This document shows positions 1 through 12,531 of a stretch of DNA of 64,000 nt, in pieces. Every line of letters begins with the position of its first letter. Position 1 is the stretch's first letter. Position numbers and translations under genes: made by a program. The notes beneath the pieces are model-generated. The model saw only the letters and a program-made list of their open reading frames with translations. It was not told where the DNA came from and did not search any database. The DNA is from Erodium maritimum (Eukaryota; Streptophyta; Magnoliopsida; Geraniales; Geraniaceae). Location of the stretch: the NCBI GenBank assembly GCA_963921825.1, contig OY997588.1:157295618-157359617 (forward strand), read 5' to 3'.

Positions 1-370
1 TACAAGATCTACCGAACCCGGTCTGATTTAGACCCACATATTCGACCTCAAGAATGAACACCACTGTAGATAGCCTTAGATGTCAATTATGAGCTCCGGT
101 CTAATTAACCGAACCACACCCACCCTATTTAAACCGATTCGATACTGTTGGAGATGGTGTAAATTTCCTGAAGTCTTCAATGTCCGACCTTTCTGTCCTA
201 TACGTTCGGAGACACAAAGGTCGACCAAAACAATGTTGCTACTTGCTACTAAGAATATTTTTCTTATTGAAACCATCACCATTTTGCTAGCTGGTCATGC
301 ACACAACCTTTCCCATCATAAGAATTGCAACCAAGATGTGACTACCATTTATTCCCTTTTCGGGAACTTT
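1..370. other. Upstream flank of first subtilase gene
   Basis: No gene is recognised here. Open frames run across it on both strands but show no family resemblance and overlap each other, so they are treated as chance. The 3' part is the likely promoter of the subtilase that starts at 427. Confidence 0.5.
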
Positions 371-372
371 CC

Positions 373-382
373 ATATATATAA
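373..382 (+). promoter_or_regulatory. TATA box of first subtilase
   Basis: An atatatataaa-type TATA element lies about 50 bases before the start codon at 427. This is the expected spacing for a short plant 5' leader. It is inferred from position and composition only. Confidence 0.5.
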
Positions 383-426
383 ACCGATCTAATACCCAAA
401 TCCAAGCCAAGATTTGGTTTCAAAGC

Positions 427-3400
427 ATGGGTTTGGGTTATAAGGTTCGATTTTTGATACACTCTTTGTTCATGACATGGTTGTTACAAAGTTACTATGT
501 TGATTCGTTGGTGGAGAGCTCGTCTTATATCGTCCACATGGACAAGTCGATGATGCCCGAGACATTCACCAACCACGAGACTTGGTACGTGTCGACCTTG
601 AGTTCGTTGAGGTTTGCGAATTCGGATGAATCCGAACCAACGGTTCTTTACATTTACGATGAAGCGATGCACGGGTTTAGTGCGGTGCTATCTGATGATG
701 AGCTAAGGGCTCTCGAGGGGTCTCCGGGTTTCGTGTCGGCTTACAAGGACAAGACCCTAAAGCCGCACACGACCCATACCCCTGATTTCCTCTCTCTCAG
801 CCCTAATTTTGGTCTTTGGCCCGAATCTGACTTCGGTCAGGATGTTGTGATTGGAGTTCTTGATAGCGGGATATGGCCGGAGAGTGAGAGCTTTGGTGAC
901 CACGGGGTGGTCACTGGGCCCCCTCCGAGGTGGAAAGGTAAGTGCGAGGAGGCGCCTGATTTTGGCGCCTCCTCGTGTAATAATAAACTGATTGGGGCAA
1001 GGACTTTCGACAAGGGTGCGAGAGCAGCGAATCCTGAGCTTGATGTGAGCTCTCCTCGGGACAACAATGGTCACGGGACGCATTGCGCCTCTATAGCAGC
1101 GGGGAACTTTGTTAACAACGTGTCTTACTTCGGGTACGCTGGAGGGACGGCAAGAGGGGTTGCTCCGCTTGCAAGGTTTGTAAATTTTGTTTGAAACATA
1201 CCGCTTACTTAAGGTCGGATTTCTACTACTAAAATGTCAATCTTGCTAAACATCCCTAACCATGATGAGAAGTTATTTACATTAGAGGAACATTTCAATT
1301 AAAAACTTAGACTGATAGTTGAAAACCTAATTATAGTTATATTCTAACACGCTTCTTTACGGATAAATCGTTTATGATTTTAGATGTTTAATATTTAGAA
1401 GGGATAACTCTAGTTCCTAACCTTATTGAATGTTTCGTTTTCACATCCTAACCCAAACCAACGTTTCGTTACAGTTCCATACACGAAAGGTTGGAACTTT
1501 TACAAAACCTGATATGAACCGTTTAAAATAACGATTTCGTTAACACGTGAAGTGAAAAGTCGAAACTACCCCTCCATTCACGCTAACCTTTCAGCTCCCC
1601 ATTCCCGTTAAACATGCAATTAGAACACTTAGTATACATATCCAACAATTTTTCAACACTAAATTTCAAAATAATGCATTATTTTGGGAAAGAGGAGCTG
1701 AAAGGTTAACGTGAATGGAGTTGTAGTTTTGACTTTTCACTTCCTATGTTAACGAAATCGTTAATTTAAATGGTTCATATCAAGCTTTGTAAAAGTTACA
1801 ACCTTTCGTGTATGGAACTGTAACGAAACGTTGGTCTGGGTTAGGACGTGAAAACGAAATGTTGAGAAAGGTTTGGACCCAGAGTTTTCCCTATTTAGAA
1901 TACAAGAAGAGCTTACTGAGAATAGAGATAAGGACTGACCCATAAGAGACAAATGAGATAAATAGAGAAAAATACATTTTTTTTTTGTAGATACAAGGGT
2001 TCGAAACTGTATCCGTGACGTACTAAACTCTGATACCATATTAGAGGACCAATTCAACTAAAATCTCAAGCTGATAGTTAAAGACCTAATTATAGTTATA
2101 TTATAACAGTTAATTTTTATATTCTTCTAACGTGAGTTCAATGTATTATTCCAACAGATTAGCGGTGTACCAAGTCTTTTTCGACAGTGAGGGAAGACAC
2201 TCTGATGTTGTTGCTGGATTTGATCAAGCGATTGCCGATGGGGTCGATGTGATCTCTATGTCCAACGGAGAAGAAGCTCCGTTATACGTGAATCCCGTGG
2301 CCATCGCTTCCTTCGCCGCTATGGAAAAAGGCGTGGTGGTTTCAGTGTCTGCCGGTAACTCGGGGCCATCGTCGGGGACAATGGAGAATGGTATCCCATG
2401 GCTCATCACGGTGGCAGCGGGGACGGTTGACCGTTGGTTCGGTGGTTACTTGTCTCTTGGAAATGGCTTGAATATTCTCGGATGGAGTATGTTCCCGGTC
2501 AACGCCTTGGTTGCAGGAGAGTCGTTGATTTATAACAAGACGTTGGCGGCTTGTAACTCAACCGATTTGTTGTCAAGCGCCCCTTATGGAATCCTAATAT
2601 GCGAAGACATTGGAGACCTTCCTTATCAGATCGACATTGTCTCAGCATCAAACTTGGTCGGGGTAGTGTTCGTGTCAGACGATCCTGAGCTAAAGGACGT
2701 TGCTTGTCCTGGCATTGTGATAAGTTCCAAAGATGCCAAAGCATTGATCGAGTATGCCACAAGGAATAGTGATCCCTCAGCGAGTATGAAGTTCCAGGAG
2801 ACCCTCTTGGGTAGGAAGCCAGCGCCAGGCGTGGCTTCCTACAGCTCTAGAGGCCCCTCCAGGAACTGTCCTAGCGTCCTGAAGCCAGACATCCTGGCTC
2901 CAGGATCGCTTGTCGTGGGAGCTTATGTCCCAACGGCCATAGCGGGCCAAATAAGTGTCAACCTATGGCAATCGGCCGACTACAACATCTTAAGCGGGAC
3001 TTCGATGGCATGTCCACACGTATCGGGTCTGGCTGCACTACTAAAAGGCGCTCACCCAGAGTGGAGTCCCGCGGCAATCAGGTCCGCGATGATGACCACC
3101 GCAAACCCTCTGGACAATACCCTCACTCCAATCAAGGATTTCGGGAATGACTCGAAATTCGCATCACCTCTAGCCATGGGAGCCGGTCTAATCGACCCGA
3201 ACCAGGCCCTCGACCCCGGTCTGGTCTACGACGCAACTCCACGGGACTACGTAGACCTCCTTTGTTCGATGAACTTCACCGAGCACCAAATCTTCACCAT
3301 CACCAGGTCTCACAAGTACAATTGCTCGAACCCGTCCTCCGACCTAAACTACCCTTCATTCATCGTTATATACGACGGGGAATCGTCGGGGAAAATCGTG

Positions 3401-3670
3401 CAAAAAGACTTCAGGAGGACGGTGACGAATGTGGGAGGAGGGGCAACAAGTTATTCCGCTAGGGTTGTGCTTCCGGTGGGTGTTGCCGTCTCGGTCTCGC
3501 CGGAAACGTTGGTGTTTGAAAAAACGTATGAGAAGCGGAGTTACACCCTAAGCGTTCTTTACGGCACCGGCACTACACGTAGGGTTGTGTACGGTGAAGT
3601 GGTTTGGGTTGAAGTTAATGGAACACACCGTGTGAGAAGTCCTATTGTTGTTGCGGGTAATCTGCTTTGA
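427..3670 (+). CDS. Subtilisin-like serine protease (SBT1 type), two exons
   Basis: Secreted subtilase of peptidase family S8, expected to act in the cell wall or apoplast. Exons are 427-1175 and 2158-3670, giving 753 residues, which is normal for plant subtilases. The M at 427 starts a hydrophobic signal-like segment; it is followed by an I9 inhibitor prodomain (about 32-108, starting YIVHMD). The catalytic set is complete: Asp146 (LDSG), His216 (NGHGTH), oxyanion Asn317 (AGNSGP) and Ser532 (GTSMACPH). A protease-associated domain is inserted between Asn and Ser, and a C-terminal Fn3-like domain follows, with the TVTNVG motif. The intron splits an Arg codon (phase 2) after VAPLA; joining across it gives VAPLAR-LAVYQV, matching the paralogue at 16797. 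The intron is 982 bp and carries SINE-like pieces and a long hairpin. Substrate is unknown. Closest by eye to the SBT1.9 group, but subclade assignment is tentative. Confidence 0.93.
1284..2110. repeat. Repeat-filled intron: direct repeats flanking a hairpin
   Basis: About 67 bases at 1284-1350 recur at 2041-2107 with roughly 80 percent identity. The second copy continues leftward, on the minus strand, into a tRNA-like SINE: an A-box-like tggtatcagag complement near 2030, a B-box-like gtttcgaacc complement near 2000, and a poly-T at about 1977-1986. The two copies flank the hairpin element at about 1431-1862. I read this as two minus-strand SINE fragments around a foldback element. Confidence 0.6.
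1431..1862. mobile_element. Foldback MITE-like hairpin in subtilase intron
   Basis: Two arms of about 170 bases (about 1431-1600 and 1692-1862) are inverted complements of each other with some mismatches, separated by about 90 AT-rich bases. Both arms carry the block cgtttcgtta together with the complement of tgaaaggttaacgtgaatgg. No transposase is present. I could not find a convincing target duplication, so the superfamily is open. Confidence 0.7.
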
Positions 3671-4753
3671 TGAGTTCCTTAATGTGTTTGGGATTTGGAG
3701 AAGTTAAAGAATGGAAATCTAAATATCAATAAAATGCTCTACATAAGTTTAAAAATAAAGAAAAATCTCAACATTTAGACAAAAATATTAGGCCAACATT
3801 TTTTTGCAAAACACACTCTTATTTTTCATTTATTACCGATAAATAAATAATTAATAATGTCATATGCATTTACAAACACGAACTTCACTTTTATTTATTT
3901 ATATTGTTTTATTTATTAATATCGTATTAAAAATTAACTTTTTTTTCAACTAGACCTTGATTAGACCGAATCGGTCTAATTATCACTGTGACGAAATTTA
4001 CCTTAGACTCACAAATCAGGATAAAATTAACACTAATTTCTCCTAAAAACGATTAATTTAGATTGAGACTGAAGGCGCCACTGTCGTCCCTGAAACAGCC
4101 TCCTTCTTGGCCTCCACCACCGCTTCTTCCTCGACCCCCTCTCGATTATGAATCTGGCTAATCGAGTGGGTCTTTGGTATTTTTTCTGTCTTCGTCTTTG
4201 AAGGGTCAATGACAACAGGAATCCAGTGTTCTAGGTACTGGTCTTGGGAGGGGTCCCTAGACGATGCTTTGCCTCCCACCATCACCATTACCGTCAAGGT
4301 CCCGCAGGATCTCCGGTACTCAGTTCCCCCTCACCGTCTTCTCTCAGTACCCAAGGGCGTCAACATACCGTCTGTGACGGTTCTGATATTCAAAGGATGT
4401 CCTTGCCCAAGGGACGTCAAAATACCGTCCGTGACGGTTATGATACTACGAGGATCAGTGAACTATTGTTCGCTAGTACTGACCTTCTGGTGGTCGGGGA
4501 ACATGTTCCCCGAAGCCCGATAATATAATCAATCTCAAATAATAAAATTACACCTTTCGTTAAAAAAAACACAAACTTCACCTTTTGTTTTTTTTTTTTG
4601 AGGCGAAATGATAATATTATTAATTAAAGCATTCTGGTGACCGCGAAGACGGTTAGCACCATACGAACCAAGAAACTAACATAAACTTAAAGACAAATGT
4701 TGAATAGTAAATATTGCTCATGGGCATAAGGGCGGTCGGAGGGGTGGGACTGC
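3671..4753. repeat. Intergenic region with two LINE-type 3' fragments
   Basis: The stretch 3671-4060 is AT-rich and holds the presumed 3'UTR of the subtilase. About 4240-4530 resembles, in inverted orientation, the segment 14820-15080: shared pieces include the block ataccgtc-gtgacggtt and a ggggaacatgttcccc-like palindrome. About 4585-4753 starts with a long poly-T followed by LINE-tail-like sequence on the minus strand, and it is interrupted by the copia element. No host gene is recognised. Confidence 0.5.
4749..4753 (+). repeat. Target site duplication of copia element (left)
   Basis: The five bases actgc directly precede the LTR at 4754 and recur at 11262-11266 directly after the other LTR. 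This is the 5-bp duplication expected of LTR retrotransposon integrase. Confidence 0.95.
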
Positions 4754-5135
4754 TGAAGGATCGATAAGCATCATATGCTCGCAGCGGAATGAATTAATTC
4801 GATCCTAATACGATCTATTTGCATTTGAATCAATGTCAAAACAATAAAAGGTTTACTTACTTGATATGTAGAGCAAAACCGATATAGCTCCGAAACTACG
4901 AAGCCTCTAGTGTATCCACACCGAGTAACGATCTTTGATGCTTTCAACGATTGAGACGGCTATGGAGAAGAACGATTCTTCTTTTGGTTGTTTGGGAGAG
5001 AATAGAAAAAGTGGCTGTAGAGAATAATCTAATTATCTCTCTTAACCCTAATTATCTCTTTATATATAGTTCTCATTATTGGGTCCAAGACTCAATTGGG
5101 CTTGAAACCCGATTGGGCCTAGGGCAAACCCAACA
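4754..5135 (-). repeat. Copia 3' LTR
   Basis: 382-bp terminal repeat that matches 10880-11261 except at about six positions. It begins tgaaggatcg and ends cccaaca on the plus strand. Confidence 0.96.
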
Positions 5136-6401
5136 ATCTCCCACTTGACCTAGATCCAATCTGTCAAGAACTCCAATAATTATTACATTTTTGTGTTAGC
5201 AGAAAGTATAATAAATATGCCATCTAGATCATTTCAATAAATTATCTCATAATAAATTAAATGATCTTAAACATCAAACGTCACCCGTAAGTGTGTGACC
5301 ACATAGGTTCAACGCTAAACCGGTAGTAATTAAGCTCATTAACTACTAATCGAGGTTGGCGTCTAACAACACTCCTCGACGGCCGGATAACGTGAATATC
5401 AATATCCAATAAAGACGAACTTGGTTTAAGGACGATGAATTGTTTTCCTTCCATCTTTCCAACTCCGGATTATCCTAGGGTATGGTTTGACTGTCAAACC
5501 CTAATAGATAACCACTATGTTTCATGTTGATCGTTACTGGTTGTTGAATGACTTTAAGAAACTTCTTTCTTAAATCATTCTTCTGCCTTGGCCAAGGATC
5601 TTTTCCAACCATAAGATTCATAACAACATAGAGTTCAAACTCATTACCTTGAGTTGATGGATCCCCTCTTGACTCGCCATTGATTATATAGGTACTCAAT
5701 TATACCCAATGACCTTTCAACTAGCATTTTTACACACTAGGTGTTTGGTATCAAAGTATAACAAGCATTCTATTAACCACTATGGTGATCTCAGGTCAAA
5801 GGACAAAACAATATGCATTTGCTCCTTAAGAAAATTTCCACATTGACAGTATAGGTAAAATCAACCATTTTGAAATTTCACGTTTGGTCAGTTCAATGAT
5901 CATATCCACTATATGCATCATCTATATTATAACTTAATGAATGAGATCCATTAATACTCATCCAATGAGTACAGTTATACATATATTGGTCTATCCGGAT
6001 CATCGTGGTCCCAGTAGGATGATCCTATGACCAAGAACACTTTTAGATCAAACTCTATAATACTTGACTCTCATTATCATAATCCCTATTATGATGACAA
6101 GTATATCCGTTTAATCAAGGACTTATCATATTCAATGTCATTAAACATTCATATATGATAACAATAAAAGCCATTATATTAGTCACTACTAATAAGAAAA
6201 AACATGATATGAAATGTGCTAAAAAATGTTTCATGAAGATTAACTTTTGACTAGAGCCAAACATTCATGAATTTCAATCCTATATTCCACTTGTGCTTGT
6301 CAAACTCCTTTGAACCAAGCGTCTTAGTGAAAGGATCTGCATCGTTTTCTTTTCCTTCCAAATTCAAAATTTGAACGTCTCACGTTCGACTATTTCTTTA
6401 C

Positions 6402-6659
6402 TTAGAAGAAACTTCCGAGAAATGTGTTTGGATTTTTGGTGTGCTCTTGGCTCCTGGCTTGTGCAATAACCCCCTTATTGTCACATAATAAAGGAACACT
6501 TTCCTTTACTGAAGGAACCACACCAAGCTCAATTAAGAACTTCTTTATCCATACACTTTCCTCAACAGCATCACATGCAACTATGTATTCTACTTCGGTT
6601 ACTGATTTAGTTACGGTAACTTGTTTGGAACTCTTCCAACAAACTGTTCCACCATTCAA
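6402..6659 (-). pseudogene. Copia RNase H fragment
   Basis: The frame contains the copia RNase H signatures TVCWKSSKQ and SVTEVEYIVACDAVEE, followed by LLCDNKGVIAQ. It overlaps the reverse transcriptase frame by four bases in another phase. The two therefore look separated by a frameshift within what was one polyprotein. Confidence 0.9.
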
Positions 6660-7315
6660 GGTAAATCATAGCCAGAATTAGATTTGCTATCATCCTTACC
6701 TGATGCAACGCTTGCATTGATGTGGCTTAACAATTTAAGCTCATTATCTCCATGTATGAGGAATTTGTCTTTAGTTCTTCTCAAGTACTTAAGAATAGTT
6801 TTAACAACTTTCCAATGTGCCTCACCCGGATTTCCTTGGTACCTACTTGCTACTCCTAGCGTATAGGCAACATCCGGTCTCGTACATCTCATGGTATACA
6901 TGATAGCTCCCACTGTGTTAACATATGGGATTCTACTCATGCGTTCTCTTTCCTCAAGAGTCTTAGGAATATCCCCCTTAGAAAGAGAAACTCTAGTTCC
7001 AATAGGTAAGTAACCCCTTTTGGAATTATCCATGTGATACTTTCTTAAGATAGTATCAATGTACAAAGATAATGAGATCCCAAGCAACTTCCTTGATCTA
7101 TCTCTATAGACCTCTATTCCAAGAATATAAGCCGCCTCTCCCATATCTTTCACGGAGAATTTTTCAGATAGCCAAATCTTTGTTTCTTGCATTACTGACA
7201 CATCATTTCCTATTAGCAATATGTCATCTACATATAACACTAGGAAAATGACAACGCTCCCACTAACCTTCTTGTACACACATGGCTCCTTTTCACAACG
7301 CACAAAATCGAACAT
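6656..7315 (-). pseudogene. Copia reverse transcriptase fragment
   Basis: A 219-residue frame carries the catalytic YVDDILLIGND motif of copia reverse transcriptase, then KDMGEAAYILGIEVYRDRS and the RPDVAYTLGVASRYQ region typical of the C-terminal half. The N-terminal half upstream (about 7316-7950) is recognisable only in pieces and is interrupted. Confidence 0.93.
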
Positions 7316-7954
7316 TTTGATTATCGTGTGAAAACAAATGTTCCAATTATGAGAATATTTCTTTAGTCCATAAATGGATCATTGTAGCATACATACTTTA
7401 CTAGGAGCAGATGACAATGTGAAACCTTCAAGTGGAGTCATATAGACATCTTCCTTGAGCTCACCATTAAGGAAAGCCGTTTTCACATATATTTGTCAAA
7501 TCTCATAATCACAGTATGCAACAATAGCATGAAAAATCCGAACAGATTAGAGCATTGCTACAGGGGAGAGCGTTTCTTCATAATCAATACCTTCCTTTTG
7601 ATTATACCCCTTTAGCAACTAGACGGGATTTAAAGGTCTCAACCTTACCCCCGCTCCAATCTTTCTCTTAAAACCCTGTTTACACCCAATAGGTTTTAAG
7701 TCCTTAGAGTCATCAACTAAAGTCCGTACTTTATTGATTTTCATTTACTCCATTTCGGATCCCATGGCAGCAAGACATTTCTCATGCTCTGGACATAGCC
7801 ATCGCCTCTTGGAAGCACTTAGGATCGTCTTTAATAATAAGGTCATCATCAATATGATTGTCCTCATTATCGCACACTAATAAATTGATCCTATTTTGTG
7901 CCAACGTTCTCTAATTGATCTTCTAAGAGGCTTTTGTACTTCTTGATTCCGTTG

Positions 7955-8485
7955 TTACCCTTGTTCCTGATTTGGTTCATTAACCAAATCATTTACCTCA
8001 TCGTTTGAGGTTGGAACCCTCGGTGGCAACTGTAAGACATCAAGAAAAGGTTGCTCAATATGCATCTCATGCTCTTGAGTCGGTGTTGACTCATTGGTAT
8101 CTTGTATTTCATTAAGGTCTATTTCTACTCCAGTTTTTCCAGCATCTAGGAACTCCATTTCTAAAAAGGTCGCGTTCCTAGCCACAAACACTTTGTGTTC
8201 AGAAGGATGGTAGAAATAGTATCCCATAGTCTCCTTGGGATAACCAACAAATATGCATTTGGTAGACTTAGCCTCAAGCTTGTCTGATTGCAGTCGCTTA
8301 ACATAGGCTGGACAACCCCAAACCCTTAAATGTTTAAGGCTGGCTTTCGGTTCTTTCCATATCTCATATGGTGTTTTAGCAACTGCCTTAGTGGGAACCT
8401 TATTTAACAAATATGCAGCAACTTCTAAAACGTATCCCCATAGGAAGATAGGAAGATCTGTGAACCCCATCATCGATCGTACCAT
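7955..8485 (-). pseudogene. Copia integrase C-terminal fragment
   Basis: The 176-residue frame contains FLWGYVLEVAAYLLNKVPTK, TPYEIWKEPK and LRVWGCPAYVK, which mark the end of the copia integrase core and the following GKGY-like region. Upstream integrase core sequence (8486 to about 9000) is present but broken by stops. Confidence 0.88.
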
Positions 8486-9839
8486 ATCTAATAAGATACG
8501 AAGTCCACTATGATAGGATCCTTCCTTATGAAATAATCAATAAAATCGTCCATAAGATACTCACCCCCACGGTCAGATCTTAGTGCCTTGATATTCTTAC
8601 TGGTTTGATTCTCAACTTCACTTCTAAATATGTTGAACATTTCAAAAAAATTTACTTATGTCTCATGAGATATATAAAATTATATCTCGACATATTGTAA
8701 GCGAAGGTAACAAAATAAGAATATCCACCTTTAGCTCGAACTTTCATTGGCACACATACATCAGTGTGTATGAGTCCTAAAAGTTCACTAGCTCTTTCTC
8801 CAGTTCCAGTAAAAGGAGATTTTGTCAGTTTCCCAATGAGACAAGATTCACAAGTATCGTATGATTCATAATCATACTACCTAAGACACACTTCCTTATG
8901 CAACTTGTTTACTCTTTTCTCATTGATATGACCAAGTTTAAAAAGCTAAAAGTAGCCTTGATTTGTTTGATTATTTCCCTTCCAATGTCCTTACTTCTCA
9001 CAAAAGAAACGTCTAACATCCAATTGATCGATGTTCATCTTTAATTTATTGAATGCGTTCATAACAACATTCTCAAGTGCAAGCGGTTTTCTCTCAGACA
9101 TCCATTTTCCTCTTCACTTACTCTTTAAAGATTCATCAATCAAATACACAGATCCTGATACTTTCTATTTCTCGATGTGAATTGGTTTTCATAATTGATC
9201 AACATATTGAGCAATTCATGAATATCACAATCCACCTTGTTCATGTTAACATTAACATAACAGAAGTATCATCAAGAGACTGCAAGATCAAATCCTACTA
9301 TAAGTGTGCATCCTTACTTCTCAAGTTGTTCTATAAGATCAATTATCTTTAGAACATGGATGCACACCAACTGATAGAGCTTTAATTCAGACATGAATAG
9401 AGACTTAGATATCTGATATCTAGCATTCATATTCTGAGACTCCTACATCTTCTTAAAATGTTCTATTATCTGTGGTGGATTCATAGTTTCATGTTTCCTC
9501 TTAAAGACAAGGCTCATGGAAGGCAAAATGATGCACTGAGTAGTAGTACTTTGTTCCTAGTACTTCAAACATACATCTAATGCAACTACAACAGTCATTC
9601 CCTCAATAGGAGCTTCCATGGCGGGGTTATCGATCACATCGATAAGCTTTTCATGCATGAGAACAATTCTAGGGGTTATCGATCACATAGATCGCATCAA
9701 AAGTGTTACCATACATTTTGTTAGCATCTAGTATGCCACGCAGAGAAATAGTAGTCATTTCAGAAATTAACCATAAAGGAAAACAACAATAACACAACCA
9801 TACATCATTAAGACATGGACTTCATCAAAATGATAAAAC

Positions 9840-10345
9840 AAACTTTAAAACATGAGTGAGCCCCTTGGTAGTCAAGTCGTTTCTCACGCATAATTAAAGT
9901 TTTTCTTGATTTTATCACATAAAACCACAACAGGCTATATACTACATAGTCACCTGGTTGTCAGGTCGGTCCTATTAGTATATTTGAGTTTATTCATCCT
10001 AGTGACAGAAAACTAGTTAATATTACACCCTCTGGGTAGTCCAGACTATAAGTGTAACATCAAATAATTTCTCTTCACTCACACATCACATGCAATAGAC
10101 AAAATTACTTCCTCTTGAAAATGAATTAAAGTTATACCCTCTGGGTAGTCCAGACAATAAGTACTAACATTAAATAATTTTCTATACCTACATCGTATGC
10201 AAATAAGAGGAATATATATATTTATCTTTGAACTACAAGTCCCCTGGTAGTCAGGTCGTACCTTGTAAACAAAAATAAAATATAAAATTATTCCGAACTA
10301 CAAGTCCCCTGGTAGTCAGGTCGTTCCTTGTAAACGAATAACAAT
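9840..10345 (-). repeat. Reiterated motif in copia leader
   Basis: Between the primer binding site and gag, a short motif close to ccctggtagtcaggtcgt recurs about six times in two flavours (near 9861, 9949, 10027, 10137, 10240 and 10306). Each copy sits in AT-rich sequence. It is part of the 5' untranslated leader of the element; function unknown. Confidence 0.75.
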
Positions 10346-10865
10346 TATTTATCTATTTGGATGAAAAAACCGATGATAAAATATCTCATATTTTATCAAT
10401 TAAAACTCAATAATTTTTTAAAAACCAAAGTTTTTTTTTGTATTAAAACAATTTTAATAGCTTTTCCAGTATTTGAAAACTCATACTTGAAGTTAAAAGA
10501 AAAAAATACTTTATTTGTTAACATATATGTCTCACGGGTAAGAAACATAAGAAAAACAATAACCTTAATTCCCAAAAGTTATTAGGCCTTACACGAGTAT
10601 ATATGTATATATACTACAATATATGAACCAAAAAGAAACTTTTACAGAGGAGACAAAACCAACTATATTATATCCATACATATAATATACATCATTAGCA
10701 TATACATGGTATGCACAACACGTTATGTTAATGTTTATAAACACTATCAACCAAGGCAAGTCATACATTGAAATATGTCATACATGCATCCATAATCAAT
10801 ATTTGGACCGAAACCGTATTAGGATTCAACAATTTTTCATATGATTCAAAAGCAATAATAACCGG

Positions 10866-10877
10866 GCTCTGATACCA
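10866..10877 (-). other. Primer binding site of copia element
   Basis: The complement reads tggtatcagagc, the common plant site pairing with the 3' end of initiator tRNA-Met. It lies two bases inside the 5' LTR. Confidence 0.95.
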
Positions 10878-10879
10878 AT

Positions 10880-11261
10880 TGAAGGATCGATAAGCATCAT
10901 ATGCTCGCAGCGGAATGAATTAATTCGATTATAATACGATCTATTTGCATTTGAATCAATGTCAAAACAATAAAAGGTTTACTTACTTGATATGTAGAGC
11001 AAAATCGATATAGCTCCGAAACTACGAAGCCTCTAGTGTATCCACACCGAGTAACGATCTTTGATGCTTTCAACGATTGAGATGGCTATGGAGAAGAACG
11101 ATTCTTCTTTTGGTTGTTTGGGAGAGAATAGAAAAAGTGGCTGCAGAGAATAATCTAATTATCTCTCTTAACCCTAATTATCTCTTTATATATAGTTCTC
11201 ATTATTGGGTCCAAGATTCAATTGGGCTTGAAACCCGATTGGGCCTAGGGCAAACCCAACA
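10880..11261 (-). repeat. Copia 5' LTR
   Basis: 382-bp copy of the repeat at 4754-5135. It is followed directly by the target duplication actgc (11262-11266). Confidence 0.96.
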
Positions 11262-12531
11262 ACTGCGGTAGCATCCAAAGACACCGATACAGTATGCTCC
11301 AATCATAAGAAACTGATCGAGCAGATCAGGTGATAACTTTATAGTGGTGGACCGATTACTCCCCCGGTAAGTCAGTGTGCGTCGTCCTTCCTTGACTGAT
11401 AGTTGTAGGGCTCCTGAACGCGAGATTGCTGACTTCGAACTGGTAGGGGAGAATCATGTCGACAGTTGGTGGAACCGTTGCCACTGTCTTGCCAGAGAGA
11501 GGGTACCGTCGACCAACCTCTCTCTGGGACTCCATTCGTTTTTAAGCAGGGCGTTTCCAAGAAAGACCTTATTTGACATTAATGGGTCACCAAACACCGG
11601 GAAAAGAAACCTTATTTGAGTTTTTTCTACAAACTGTCTTAAATTCTATGAACAATGATTAAAATAAACAATTTAGTTGTTACCCGTTGACTTCGTAAAA
11701 CCATTAAAATCGACCACTCAAAAACGTCAGCACAACTTTCCAGGAAGGTTCACATTTTGTATATCCTTTTGTAGACCATTATCAATATTTTTACATTAAT
11801 GAAAACTCTATATATATTAGATTTGCCCCACCATGCAATAATTCACATCAATTTTTACCAATTATTTCGGTTTTGTTTTCATCCTAATATGTCAGAACAC
11901 GTGCGTTTGAGGCGGCTTAGTTTTTATTTTTATTTTTTATTAACAGCAGGTCTATGGTTATTACTACACGTTTAGGTGTATATATTTATATTTGGTTTTA
12001 TTAACACCTGGTCAGTATTTATTACTAAACGTTTGTATTTAAAAATGTTTGTATATGGTTTCATCTCTATGACATCGTATGTTAGCTTCTACGGGTTACT
12101 ATAACAGCTCATTAGGGATGGTCTCATTGATCAATGTGAGCATTTCTTTCTATAATATCCTATGCATCAACTTAATACAATGTTGTAAAAATTCCTGTTT
12201 GGACGTTAAAATAGACTCTACCGATTCGATTGATCCTTCTAAAACGCTCCAAGCTGTTCGGTCGGAATATGACCGATTGATTCTCAATTCGGCCAATTAA
12301 TCGTCGCATGACCAACTAATTGAGCGGGTCGATTAGGCGTCAGGTCGGATTCGTAGTTAAAAAAAACGGTTTTTAACATTCGACAAATTAAGTGAAACCA
12401 TAGAATTATGCTAGTTGATTTGGTAGAGCAAACTTTGTTCAAGTCTTACATCCCGAGTTTGATTCACATTGTTACTTTTTTTGTTTGGTATTTTCAAAAC
12501 ATACAAAGTATACAAGTCTGTATTAATTGAG
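11262..12531. other. Intergenic, continuation of pre-insertion LINE-like repeat and AT-rich DNA
   Basis: About 11262-11620 continues the sequence interrupted at 4753 and looks like LINE-related repeat. The rest is AT-rich. Around 12410-12480 there is a weak tRNA-like pattern (tttggtagagca followed by gagtttgattc) that may be a SINE relic. No gene is recognised. Confidence 0.4.

Larger units (their letters stand above)
4754..11261 (-). mobile_element. Ty1/copia LTR retrotransposon, minus strand, degenerate inside
   Basis: The element is 6508 bp. Its 3' LTR is 4754-5135 and its 5' LTR is 10880-11261, each 382 bp, with TG...CA ends in element orientation. I count 6 differences between the LTRs (about 1.6 percent). 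The primer binding site tggtatcagagc (complement of 10866-10877) fits initiator tRNA-Met. A polypurine tract lies at about 5136-5148. Order on the minus strand is a long untranslated leader, a degraded gag and integrase region, then reverse transcriptase and RNase H, which is copia order. The coding part is broken into short frames by stops and frameshifts although the LTRs are almost identical. Confidence 0.97.
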
